Source of the DNA: Certhia americana | Taxonomy: Eukaryota; Chordata; Aves; Passeriformes; Certhiidae | Length of the DNA: 64,000 bases | Direction of reading: 5' to 3' | NCBI GenBank assembly: GCA_018697195.1 | Contig: CM031871.1 | Location: forward strand, 639,353 to 703,352 | Translations under genes and position numbers: made by a program | The notes under the pieces: generated by a model | Databases searched by the model: none | What the model was told of the DNA's origin: nothing | The model's input: only the letters and a program-made list of their open reading frames with translations | Part shown: positions 23,101-35,100 of the stretch, in pieces | How the letters are laid out: the number at the start of each line of letters is the position of its first letter | Position numbering within the stretch: the first letter of the stretch is position 1

Positions 23101-26100
23101 GAGCCTTCACCTCCCTTGTGCAGCTGGGAAACAGCATTCCAATCTGTACAGTGAATAGATGTGCAGTGCAGTTGCCTCAATTAAAATGCAGTAAAACAAA
23201 TATTTTTCTCTTGTGTCATAATAATGCTTTTTCAGATGCTAGTGGCTTTCAGTTCATACCACTTTCCCAGTCTTGGTGAGGTGCTGCATATAAACATTGC
23301 CCAGAGGGCCACTTGTGTGCTCTAGGAGAATAGATTTGGAGTTTAAAAGTTCAACTGCATGTTGTTTAAGTAAACAAAAATGTAATTTCAGAAGGAAGTG
23401 TCTAGAACCATATAATGTGAAGGAGGTGGATTCACAGAATCTTGCATCTTCCAGAGCAATTTAGGTTAAGGCTGAGCTTTCAGTTAAAAGGTTTCTAAAG
23501 AGGAATGGGAGTAGGAAATGAGGGAGGAAGATCTCTCTGTGTTAAATTTGGTATCAGAGAGAGAGTTTGACATGGAAAGGGCTTTTTGCTTGTCATTTTA
23601 AACATGTTTGTAGTGTTCTGTTGCTTCGTGGCATTTGTTTCTGTCCTGCCTCAAAGCCAAGTGTGAACTTCCAAAGGGGCTGTCTAGTGCAGTGTTCCTA
23701 TTCAAGAATGTATATGAGTTTGCTGATTGCATTTGGATGCATATCCCTTCAGGCTATTTATGATGTAGGGTCTTTTCACTTCTGCAACAGCAAGTTCTGG
23801 ACCTGTTCTGCTTCTCTAAGTGAACCCTGTGTTGGGGAAAAAAAGTGGGGCTTATGAAAACACTGCAGTGGTGTTCTGTGAAATTCTTAAGTTAGACTGT
23901 GGGTTTTTGCTCAGCAGATCAAGTGCTTCTTTTTTAGTGTGTTTTATTGTGTGTTTGCCTTGTGTCTTCTCAGAAATGATTTGCGTAGTCTCTGGTATGT
24001 TTGGACTTGAAGATTCAGACCTTTTCTGTGGACACATGAATTCTGTTCTAGCTGCACAGTGGTATTGGTAATGCTTTCTGTATTTATTCATAACTCTTAT
24101 TTTTTGAAGGTCTTGGTGCCCCTGGTTCTGTTACAACAATTTCTGATGGAGCTCACCAGACAGGGCCAGGAACCACTGAGTGCCCTTGTGAACTTCGGGG
24201 TGACATATCTAGAAGATTATTCTGCAGATTATATCATTCAACAAGGAGGATGGGTAAGAAGACCTCATTTCTAAGTGTTATCCTAGTAGGAGTGAAAGCT
24301 AAGAGGGATTGCTAGAATTAAGCAGATGCAAGAAGGAATGACTCAGAAAAAGACATTAAAAAAATAATCAGGTGGTCAGGACCAGAAAGGGATCTTGGGC
24401 AGTCATCTATTTCTCTTTTCTGCCACAAGGCAGAACTGACTTTCACCCATTCATTTTTGATGTTGACATTAAAGATCTTTGTGATGGGACTCCACAATTT
24501 CCCCAGGCAGTCTGTTCCAGTTCTTTGCACGTCTGGTTTGTTGGATTGCTGTTGAAATTGAAGAGGTCTTTAGGTGTCACATAACAATTAATTTTCATAC
24601 AATTTGTCTTAAGGTGCTAATTTGTTGCAGTATGGTGAGCTTTTTGCTTCCCTGTTAATATACATGGAGCACTGCATTTGGAGGCGGAAACCCATAACAA
24701 GAGGTGATATGCCTGAGAGGCTCCTCTTTTTAATTGTATCTTCATACTCTGGTGACTGCTGGAAAAGGTATATGGGCTTTTACCTCTTCAATTTCAGAGA
24801 GTTTCTTAGCAGATAAGTAATTGGGGACCACTTCATACAGAACTGTGAATATAAAATTTATTTTTATAATAAGTGATAAGATAGCTAATGCATATTAGAG
24901 TTTATAGCTGTATAGTAACATGCATAGAATAAGCAATCAGGATTTCTTTGTGCTGTGTTTTTCCTTGTAGAAATCTTTAATTCATGGTAACCAGTGTTCC
25001 TGAGTCATGGTGTGCTGAGAAAGTTTCATTTAGAAATACTTCTAGAAGGCAGCTCACAGCTGATGAGCTGGGTCTCAAAGGCTGAGCCTAAGATTACTGG
25101 CTTTGGGAAGAATGCCAGATTTGAATGGAATTAATCTGGGATTTGTGAAATGGCTCCAGCAACCTGATTTACTCTAAAAAGAAAAGCTGTTCAGGAAAAC
25201 CCAGCAATAAAAAAGTGCTAGTAGGAAAAATTTCATTCAGAAGCTTCTCATATTTCAAAAGTTTGCCTGAGATTTTTTTTTTTTTGAAGACTAGTTCATT
25301 TTTTTGAGATGTTCTAAAATTTGTGCACATCTGCACCTTCTTCACCTGTTCCCTTCCTGGCAGTTGTGGAAAGCAGTTCTGAAGGCCTGCAGGAGCGATT
25401 GTTTGTCTTTAATGAAAAGAAGTACTAACAGCAGCCAAATGTACTCACATATCAAAGTATTTTCATCCCAGGGTAGGCGCCTTACTTGCACCTTTTAGAC
25501 AGATTGATGTTAGTACTTTTTTTGCTTTTCTGCCTTGTTTTCTGACCTCAAAAAGGGCTGTGCTGTGTTCTCCAGCCCTTTTTTGAGGCCTGCTGTAAAT
25601 GCATTTCATGGAGTGCAAAGCTTCTGAAAACAAGCAGTTTTCCAGCACTGTCTGCGAGGGAGGGGGCTGTGCTTTGTGTTTGGATGGCTGTGCATGGATG
25701 TACAGCTCTGGGTGGTGGTGTACAGCAGGCTCCCAGTGTCTCTGTGCACATCCAGCCAGGCAGAAAATCAGACTGACACAGGCAGTGCAGCAAACAAGCC
25801 AGAGCTATTTTTGAAACAGCATAAGAGGCGAGGAAACAGGCAAGGTGATGAGAATCCTTTCCAGATGAATTAATGTAGCTGCAGTAACCTTTGTGAGTAG
25901 CTCTGGGGTTGGGCTTGGGGACCCACAGGGCATGTGGCTTTCTGTGGAGGAAGGAGAATATATGTCTATATTGTATTTTTTCCTCCCTGTAAGGAAAAGG
26001 TTCATTTTCACCCTGTGGCATGTTTCTGGGTTTGTTCTGAGTCTATGGGATAGCAGTGCTGGGCTCAGGGCATGGGGCCAGGATGGGAGAGGTTGTGTTC

Positions 26101-29100
26101 TGAGAAGGGCCAGGAGGAGCCTGGCAGGCTGGTAGCCACACAGAAGTGGAAGTGTTGGAGTGTTTGCATTTTTTAAGATAAGCATCTGCCATAGGGGCTC
26201 TGTGTGCTGGATCAAGTTGTCAGTAATAATTTGCTCAAGCCATGAGGGCAATGTGTAAAACCTGGGAGTCTCCAGTGACTCATATTGCTGTGAAAGTAAG
26301 AGGTTCAATTTTTGTTATTTTAGAGCTGTATGAATTTAGGTCTTTTCTGCAGTTGCTAAGAGCTTGTTTAAAAGCGAAATGCAAGAATAGCCTGTCTGGT
26401 TTTCTGTGGATCTGGATCAGAGGAGTTTCACAGGAATCAGCTTTTCAGAGGCAGACCTGAAAAGCTCTGTAGTGTCACTGGTGCTGTCTCATCCCTTGGC
26501 AGCATGTAATTTGGAATCTTCCTCAATTTTTGGATTGAAGTCAGTCTTTGCCAGGAGGTGAGTAGCCAGTCAAAGGTAAGGGGTCAGCTGAGCCCTTCCT
26601 GTGCCTCACTGCGCAGGAGTGGAGTCAGAATTGCACAGAGCTGTGTCATCCATTTGCTGCATGATTCTGTGTGGCCGTGATGCGGCTGGAAGAGCTCCCA
26701 GGGTTCTGCACATGTGCAAGACTTGAGGTTCTCCTTGAGCTCAGGAGGCTTGTGGGTTCAGGAAAGCATCTGACTGAAGATGTCAGACAGCTAACTAGAA
26801 GCAAAATTTCCAGCTCAAGGGAATGAAGGTTTACAAATTGGGTAGCTATGCAGCAGATTTCAAGAACTTGGCATGGCTTGTGGGAAATGAGAAATTCGAT
26901 ATACTGGAGGATGAGAAGTTGCTTTTTTGATTTTCCATGCCAGTCCCACAGAGATACAGTGCTGAGATGGTGTGTTAAAACAATGAGTGTTCCCCCTTCC
27001 ATTCTCCCTTCAGGCACTGAAATTGTCATTCAGCTAACTTTTGATGTGGGACTCAGGTGTACTGGTGGGTTGGTTGATTGGCAAGGGAATGGCTGGCATA
27101 GTTTTTATGTTCCCTCTTTCACTAATTGCTCTGACAGGTTTGGCTGCAACTCTTGAATTTACCTGTTTGTTTAAGTATGACTTTTAGTATGACTTCTCTT
27201 TTGGAGTAAAAAGTGTGTTGGGCATTCCATGTTCTTTAAAGAGACTCATGTGGGGGGACACATTTCTTCTTCCTGGCTAGTGGGTCCACTGGTCCTAGTG
27301 AAGCCTTCTTCCTTTATCATTTTGAGCCATTGCAAAACAATACCCAGCTGGATTTGCAAGAAGCTTTGCTTTTTTCTTTCCCAAAACCACTATTAGGCCT
27401 CAGCAAACAGACATGCAGTGTGTACGTGCTCTCCCCACCCCTTTCCTTGTTTCCCCACCCCTTTCCTCATCTCCCCTCCCTTCTCCTCCTCTTCCCTCCG
27501 TTCTCTCCTCCTACCTTCTCTGCCTTTTTGTGCTCTCTGACTTCTCCGGGGCTGAATACTGCTGCATCAGAAGCATTTCTTGGTCTCCTGGAAAAGAGCA
27601 CGGTAAGGCCAGTCAGTTGGTAAGGATTTTTTTCCCTCTTCCTTTCCCACCCCTTCCCAAATAATTTATTTCTTCTCAAGTTCTGCAGATCCTGTTTTCC
27701 ATGGTTAGATTTCATCTTTGTAGAAATATCTAGGAATGTCTGTAAGGAGGAAAAGAGTGTAAGTTTTTTTGGATGCTAGCAGCCTTTTCTTTCTCTCAGA
27801 TTCCCACTCCTGTTTCCAGCCCCTCTGCTTTCCCCTTGTTTGAACCTGTTCATCAGAGTGCAGTTAATAACCTTTCTTCTCAGCACAAGTCTGAGAGTTA
27901 CATTTGTGACCCGTGGCAGAAATTGTCTTTGCCTTCCCAGGGGTCTTGTCTCATTGAGTTCAGACCTGGATTTGCATTTTAACTAGTTAGCTGCCCATGT
28001 TGAAGGGAATAAAAGTGAATTTGCTTGAAATCTACATAGTGTTTACAGTTTCCTGTCTGAGCCATAGAGGAGCTGGTTTTTTCTGTCTCAAGTGTTTTGT
28101 CTTGGGCTTTGCAGCTGGTTTAGTTGTTTTCTTTGTTGCTGGGGTTTGAGTAATACACACCTTAGAGAGTGTTAACAATCTGGAGGAGAAAGAGAGTAAA
28201 GAGGTAATTGTCATCGTAGGGAAGCAGGGTAGTCAGTTTGTGCTTCCAGAGATGAAAATCTCCTTCTGCAGCAGTACAGGTGTCTGCCCTGAGCATGACA
28301 ATGCAGAAATAGAGAGGCATGCTCTGCTGAAGGAGAGAGAAGTAAGTTTAATGTGGCAGAGATGCAAGAAAGGGCAGTCTAGTTAGAGGAGTCCTAGAAA
28401 GGAGTTTTCCTTTAATTATGCTTTATGCTTGTATCATGGAATACTGCAGTGAAGTGTTCACTTTTATTTATATGTAACTTCTTTGGTACAGTAATAGTTT
28501 TTTTTTTAAATTTTTGGGCACTGAAAATTGTGGCTGAAGAAGGACATTAAATAGTAAAGGAGGAACTTCTTTCTCTTTTCCCTTTGAACAACTTCAAATC
28601 TGAAGAAGTGATCTATAAATGACTGAATTTACCTAATTTTAAACCCGGAAGACTGAAACCTAAAGGGTGTTGCTTTGGTGCTGACTTTCTGCAGGTTGTA
28701 GAGGTTATGTTGGAAGGCAGGGGTGGAAGAGGATCTTTTCTGCAGGCTGTTCTAGCCAAAGCATTCCTTGAAGGGAATGAGAGCAGTGGCTGCAATATCA
28801 ATGTGCTTTGATGTGGTTCATTCAATCTTTTTTCCTTAATGAATAGTGCAGTCATATTTGTAAGAACTCTGCTCTCTTTTTCTTGGCTCTACCTATCTTG
28901 ACAGTTTCAGAGGGGTGAACAGAGAGGCACAGTAAGTGCCTGAGGGCTTATTTGGGGCTTCTTTATATTTTAAAATGTTTTGTTCTGGATCTGAGTGTTG
29001 TCAGCAGCTCCTTTATAATGTGTTTCTCTGAAGAATTAGCTGGGTGATGTTGTCAGGTCTGACTTCCACGAGGGGTCTGAAAACATTTGGTATAACGGAG

Positions 29101-32100
29101 CTGGGCACAGAGACAGGGAGCAGGTGGAGTTGCAGCCCAGGCACACCCAGCTGGGAGTGAAGCCATTCCTGGACACAAGAACCCCTTCTCCAGAACACAG
29201 CTGCTCCTCTGCCACAGGTAAAGATCATGCAAGGAGCACATTCCCAACTCTAGGGAAGTTTGTTGTTGTGGGAAGTTTGCTAATTTCCCTGTGGGAGATA
29301 TCTTGGGAACCCTGGAATACAGGGCGGTTCATCACTTCTTGCCTCTTGTTTTTCAGATACTGGATTGTAAGTACAAATTCATTTGATGGGTTCCTAGTTC
29401 TCATTGCTGTGACATTGTTGGTGTGAGGAAGGTGACCATAGAAGCATAGAATATCCTGAGTTGGAAGGGACCCACAAGGATCCCTGAGTCCAAGCCCTGA
29501 ACTACATCGTGTGCCTGAGAGCATTGTCCAAATGCCTCTTGAACTTTATTTCTCTCTGGGATCGGTTATGTTACAAGATAGTCAGTGCCCTCACCTATGA
29601 AACTTTCTAGCTGAGTTGAGTGTTTGAAATTTTTATCATAGCCAAGATTGCTCTCCTGTGTTCTGCCAGCATTTCCTCTTGAACCACAGGATACTCTTTT
29701 TCTCAGGGATTTTATGTGGCTCTGTTTAGTTTCGTGTTGAGGGGTTGAAGCCCAGGGAACATGGAGATTTCTCCCCCTGGTGGCACTCTCTGACCTGTAC
29801 AGAATTTTTGCCTGTGTCAGACAAAATCGGGATCGGGTTGTATACGTGGCTTGCTGGGCTGTGTGTTTTTCAGGTGGGTTTTTTTGTGCCTTCAGAACTG
29901 AGTTTTGTCTGAGTTACCTATCCCCATCATTCCTTGCTTCTACTTTATGAACTGAACCAGAGAGACCACTTGATCTTTTAAGAACACTTCAAACCAAACC
30001 CTAGAAGAAGCTTCGACAGCAGTTAAATACAGCTGTTTTGCATTTTCCTGGTCTTTGTAGTTTACAGGGCAGGGCATCCAAAGTCTGCCCTAAGATGCAG
30101 CAAATGCTCTGTTGGACACCTTAGCAGGGATCTCCTCTGTTTTAATCTAATCTCATCTCCATTATGGATGCAATGTGTGCTACTACTCCTACAATTTTTT
30201 GTAGAGAAAAGTGTTGGTTTTATCTTCGAGACATTCAGAATTTGGCACCAGAAGCAGCTTTGCATAAATCATGCTGAAATTATTATTTTGTTAAGTAAGG
30301 ATTTTTTTTTCTCTTAAAGTGTAGCTAAAGGTTTTGCTGTTTAGCAAATATATAGTATAGGTAATGAGCCTGTTTGTTTGTATACACAATAATAGACATA
30401 TTGGAAAACTATGGAAGATAATATAGACAATGTAAGACTCAGTTTCTACATTGAGGGGAAGGTTTTGTTATGTTTGCTGTCTTTAAATCATAATTGAAAG
30501 TTAACAGGTGTTTTTAAATAACAGTTCTGTACTATATTATTGTGGGAGCTTTCAGACTTTTTTTCATTATGTTGTTACCACCTTGCTATTGTCCAGTGGA
30601 GCTCACCCTGTAGCATACTGGCTGTAGGCTGTCCTTAGGGTAAGTGTGCCACATTTGTTAGCAGTGCTTCCTATCACTTGTAGAAGCATCGTGGAACATT
30701 CCTGGGTCAAACCCCATAGGCTGAGGACCTACATGATTGATTTTGGTAGCTGATCTTTTCCCCACGACTGCCTCATGGGATGTGGCCATTCTTGCTGTGT
30801 TCTAGCCAAGCAGGGAAATGTACAGTTCTGCCTCCTCATAAGTTGTGTCAGCTCTTCCCTCAGGTGGCAGTGGTTGGGATCAGGAGTGGCAGGAAGCTGA
30901 AGAGAGGAACTCCAGCTTCTCTACCACACCTGACGAGGTTTTCTTAAGTATGCTGAATGAGGAAAAGCACTCCCAAGTTTGCAAGTTTCCAATTGCAAAT
31001 ATTACAAAGAGCAACTCTGATGTTTCTGGTATGAAGTAGTATATTGTCTATTTACAGTAAATAAAGCAGATAAAGAAATGCTTATATACATTCCTTACTT
31101 ACTATTAAATCTAAAGTGTAGGGCTTAAATAAGGCCTCCTCAGGTTATTAAAAATCCTCCCACATGTTCCATCCTGTCCTGAAATAATCTGCCTGTTGGA
31201 GCTTTGCTTCTGGGTCACATCTGCAGATGAATCAAGAGAATTGCCCTAAATGTTATTCAGTTTTTATCGCAGCTGCTTTTAAAGGAAAAAAAAACCACCA
31301 AAGTGCAAACCTCAACTGGACAGGCACAAAATCCAAGCTTTTTCCTCTTGACTTTATATATTAAATCTTAATTCAGCTCAAGAAATATTAATCATGTATC
31401 CTAAATAATGCCTATTACTGTCTGGATTTTCAATTAAAGCTTCATAAGCTTTTAACAAAAAAGTGCTAGAATTACCCACTGCCAGTGTGTCAGCTCTGCC
31501 CCAGCTTTTCCAGCCACGGGCAATCTGACTCTCCAAGCCTGGGGAGTTGTGTCCCTGAGGCACTGACACAGAAGGTAAATTGTCTGTAAAGACAGAAAGG
31601 AATCAGCCAGGCTGCAAAAGACTCTGATTTATCGGGAGCTAGCAGCTGATATAACTCTTTTGAGGTCAGTGCAGTTTTCGTGAGAAAAGGAACAATAGAA
31701 CTCTTGAGCTCCTTTGGCCCTCCTCCCTCCTGCTGAAGGCAGGCTGCGTGTGTAGCGTTGGTACATGTATTAATGAGGTATTTGAAATTATGAGAATGGC
31801 CTGTGTTCCTTGTATAACCATCCCTTAATTTCCTTACCCTCTCTAGAGCAGTTTATCCTGCATGTTACCCTCCAGATGTGCCCAGGTCTTGCCTGTATTT
31901 TGTGAGAAGCAAATCTCCAGTGAAAGGATGTATTTAGAAGTAGCAGGATGGTTTTAATTTCAGGGCAGTCTCTGTACCCGCTGTCCCTACTGACTACAGG
32001 TGGCTCCATCCTCCCCTCTGTGGGCTGCTGAGTCATGGCTCAAAGCCTTTTGGCTTTCACCAGTGCACAGTGTGTGACTTCAGGGGAATTTAGGCCATCT

Positions 32101-35100
32101 CAATGTAGCCCTTGTTGGTGTGGTTTTTTACTACAATCACCAGAGCTCACAAATCCTCAGCAGCATAGTGTGTTTTTGGAATATTTTTGTATATGCCTCA
32201 TGCTGAGTGAGTCACAGCATCATGTGTGCACTTCCGTTGGAATGTTAAGAGCAGAGCTGTTATCAGTGGTGTGTGTCTTTGTTCTTTCATCTAACATCAC
32301 ACCACAGACCACTGTGGTCTAGTGTGTTGTGATGTGGTGTGGACAGGAAATAAATTCATCTTGATCTGTGGATGTGGAAAACTGAACAGAGAGGATAGTA
32401 CAGAGTTTTGTGAGACTACAGGTTTTACCCCTAATTATTTTGTTTAATTGCTCTTCTTCTGAGTCTGTGTCACCTGTGGAAATAAAAGATTGACTTTGAC
32501 TGTAGGTGTCCATTAGTGTCTTTTATTCCAGTGAGTGTATTTCCTACTTTGACAACATCCAGAGCAAAACCTGCTAGCGGGTGGGCAGTGGGCTGCCTGT
32601 CTGTCCTCAGCAGAGGGTGGTGGAAGCCAAGGACAATGACTGACTCCCTGCAGTGCTGCTCTCCAGTGTCTGCTGGGACAGGTTTGGAATCCTGTCCTCG
32701 CACGCTGCACAGCAGCCCTGGCCCTCACAGTTCAGTGCTTGATCTCTTTGGATCCAGTAACCTCTGCCTTTCCTTCAGTTTCTTGGCTCTTCTTTTCCAT
32801 TGCCCTTAATTTGTACTGCTGGTTGCTTCCTCCTATGTGTAGAGCTCTGTTTTGTTTTAATGGCCTGAGTTGCCTTTAAAAAACCCCAAAATTAGTTCTT
32901 CTACTGGAACATGACTTTCAGGAGGGTACTGGAGTCTTAAACTGTCAGTGACTGTTTGCAGAGCAGAGCTTGCTTTGGGTTTGGTACATGGTTGGTGTCT
33001 GAACATTTTCACAAATGTAATCTTTACTCATTTTTATTGCATCTTGAATTAAGACACTGTGGTGATCCTCTCAAATAGTTAGTGAACAGCTTAAAGGGTT
33101 GCTTTTAACCCTTTCCCTGAGGAACTCTTTGCATCATTTCACTTTAGTTCCTGAACATCTTACCAAGCTGGATGATGTTTCTGAGCAATTTAAAGGCATT
33201 TATGAAGAAAAATTCTTTTTCATGTGTTCTGTAATATTCCTTTGCCCATGTCCAAATACCTTCCAAAATTCCATGGGCTGAGGGTTAAAAACATCTCTGC
33301 AAAATAAAAAGTGTGCATTTTTTTAACTGGGATGAGTTCCTGACACAGGTCACTGCGTGGATTCATAAAAAGTTGTGAAACAACCAAGGAGGGAGGTATC
33401 TTGGAAGGGGAACCCATAGGTAGGAATCAAGCCCCAAATTCACAAGTGTTGGGGAAGGGTTTAAAAAAGGGACAACTGCTCAGAGTGCTTTAGGAGAACT
33501 ATTGTGTGTGGAAGGGAGCCGGGAGAAGGAGAATGGATGGAATTTTTTGTGATGATGGACTGTAGTTTGGAAATCTGCACAGAAGAGGCTCCCAGCACTG
33601 CAGTACTTGATTGAAAGTTCAAATCATTGTTACAAACAAGAAAGTTACTGAATCTTTGTTAATTATTTAGACTTCTATTATATGGCATAGGAAACTTTGG
33701 AGTTCCTCTCTGCCCCCATCTCTTTGTCCCCGTTTCAGCTGGAATCAAGTTAGTTTTCTTCCTAGCTGGTACAGAGCTGTGTTTTGGATTTAGAATGAGA
33801 GTAACATTGATAACACGCTGATGTTTTAGCTGTTGCTGAGTAGTGCTACCCCTAAATCAAGGACTTTTCAATGTCTCATGCTCTGCCAGTGAGGAGAGAC
33901 ACGAGGCTGGGAGGGTGCATGGCCAGGGCAGCTGACTCAAACTGGCCAAAGCAATATTCCAGACCATGGGACATCAAGCCTAGTACATCAAGTGGGGCTG
34001 ATCGCAGGGAATCAGTAGAATCAGTATTTTACACTTGCAGTTTCTCCAGTTGAAACCCACTGTCAAATTTTAGGATGCCTGCAGATTTTTCCTAGTTAAA
34101 TAAAAGCAAGCAAACCCTGTCACCATCTTTGGGTGTCTGTGCTTGGTTGGTTGTTTCAACTTCAGTTGTGTAGCCAAAGTTATGACGGCAGTCTTAGAAA
34201 GTGAACTTGTTTAAGAACAGCAAAAATTATAGTAAGATACTAGAATTACTGTAGATGCCAGCTTATTGGTACAGAGTAGAGATATAGGCTTCACAGCACT
34301 GGAAATGGGATAGAATTAATGTAAGAGGAACACTGTTAGATGAAGATGGACAAGCAATAGAGAGCACTTGTACAGAAAGGAGTGGGAAGTGGTATTCAGC
34401 TGAGATCACATACTTGTGTTTGCTTTCTTTTTCTTTGTTCTTTTGCAGTTTGGTTTATGACTTTAGTATCTTGTCAGATTAATAATGACCATGTGGTGTT
34501 TTTTGGTGATATCATGGCAATAAAGTAAGGTCAGGGAAAGGAGGAGCTCCCAGCAAAGCCCATATAAAGGGCTCCATTCTCTGGACATGCCAGCTGGACC
34601 AGCTGGGTTCTGTAATATCTGCTGAAATGTAGATCAGGCAGCTGCTGCTCCTGCAAAGGCCCTGTCATCTTTCGTTCATCTCACCAAATTTCTAGGTGTC
34701 CTGTTCTCTTCTGTCCCACACAGGGGAGGGACCACTGAAGGCATCGCTCATGTATTGTGTCCTCCTTTTTGTTTGTAGGGAACAGTCTTCACTTTGGAAT
34801 CCGAAGAGGAGGAATATCCCGGGCTCATTGCAGAGGACAGCAATGACATCTACATACTGACCAGTGACAACTCAGGGCAGGTGAGCCCCCCAGAGTCCCC
34901 CACAGTGACCACGTCGTGGCAGTCGGAGAGCCTGCCCGTCTCCCTGTCAGCAAGTCAGAGCTGGCACACAGAGAGCCTGCCAGTCTCCCTGGGACCTGAG
35001 TCCTGGCAGCAAGTGGCTATGGATCCTGAAGAAGTCAAAAGCCTGGACAGCAACGGAGGAGGTGAAGAGAGGAGTGAGAACAATTCTTCCAACTCTGACA

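Larger units (their letters stand above)
24254..34778 (+). other. BCL2L13: BCL2L13 intron 6
   Basis: At 10.5 kb this is the longest BCL2L13 intron. It holds two reverse CR1 fragments (about 24365-24600 and 29438-29600), a polypyrimidine tract (27418-27540), a candidate alternative terminal exon (27800-28030), an exon-like open segment (30864-31028) and a TATA-like sequence at 34563-34570, about 210 bp before exon 7. Confidence 0.8.

Noticed and set aside
25548..26308. Two overlapping minus-strand ORFs of 157 and 167 codons in BCL2L13 intron 6
   Set aside because: No recognisable domain, no splice or promoter context, and open in two frames of the same segment, which suggests chance.
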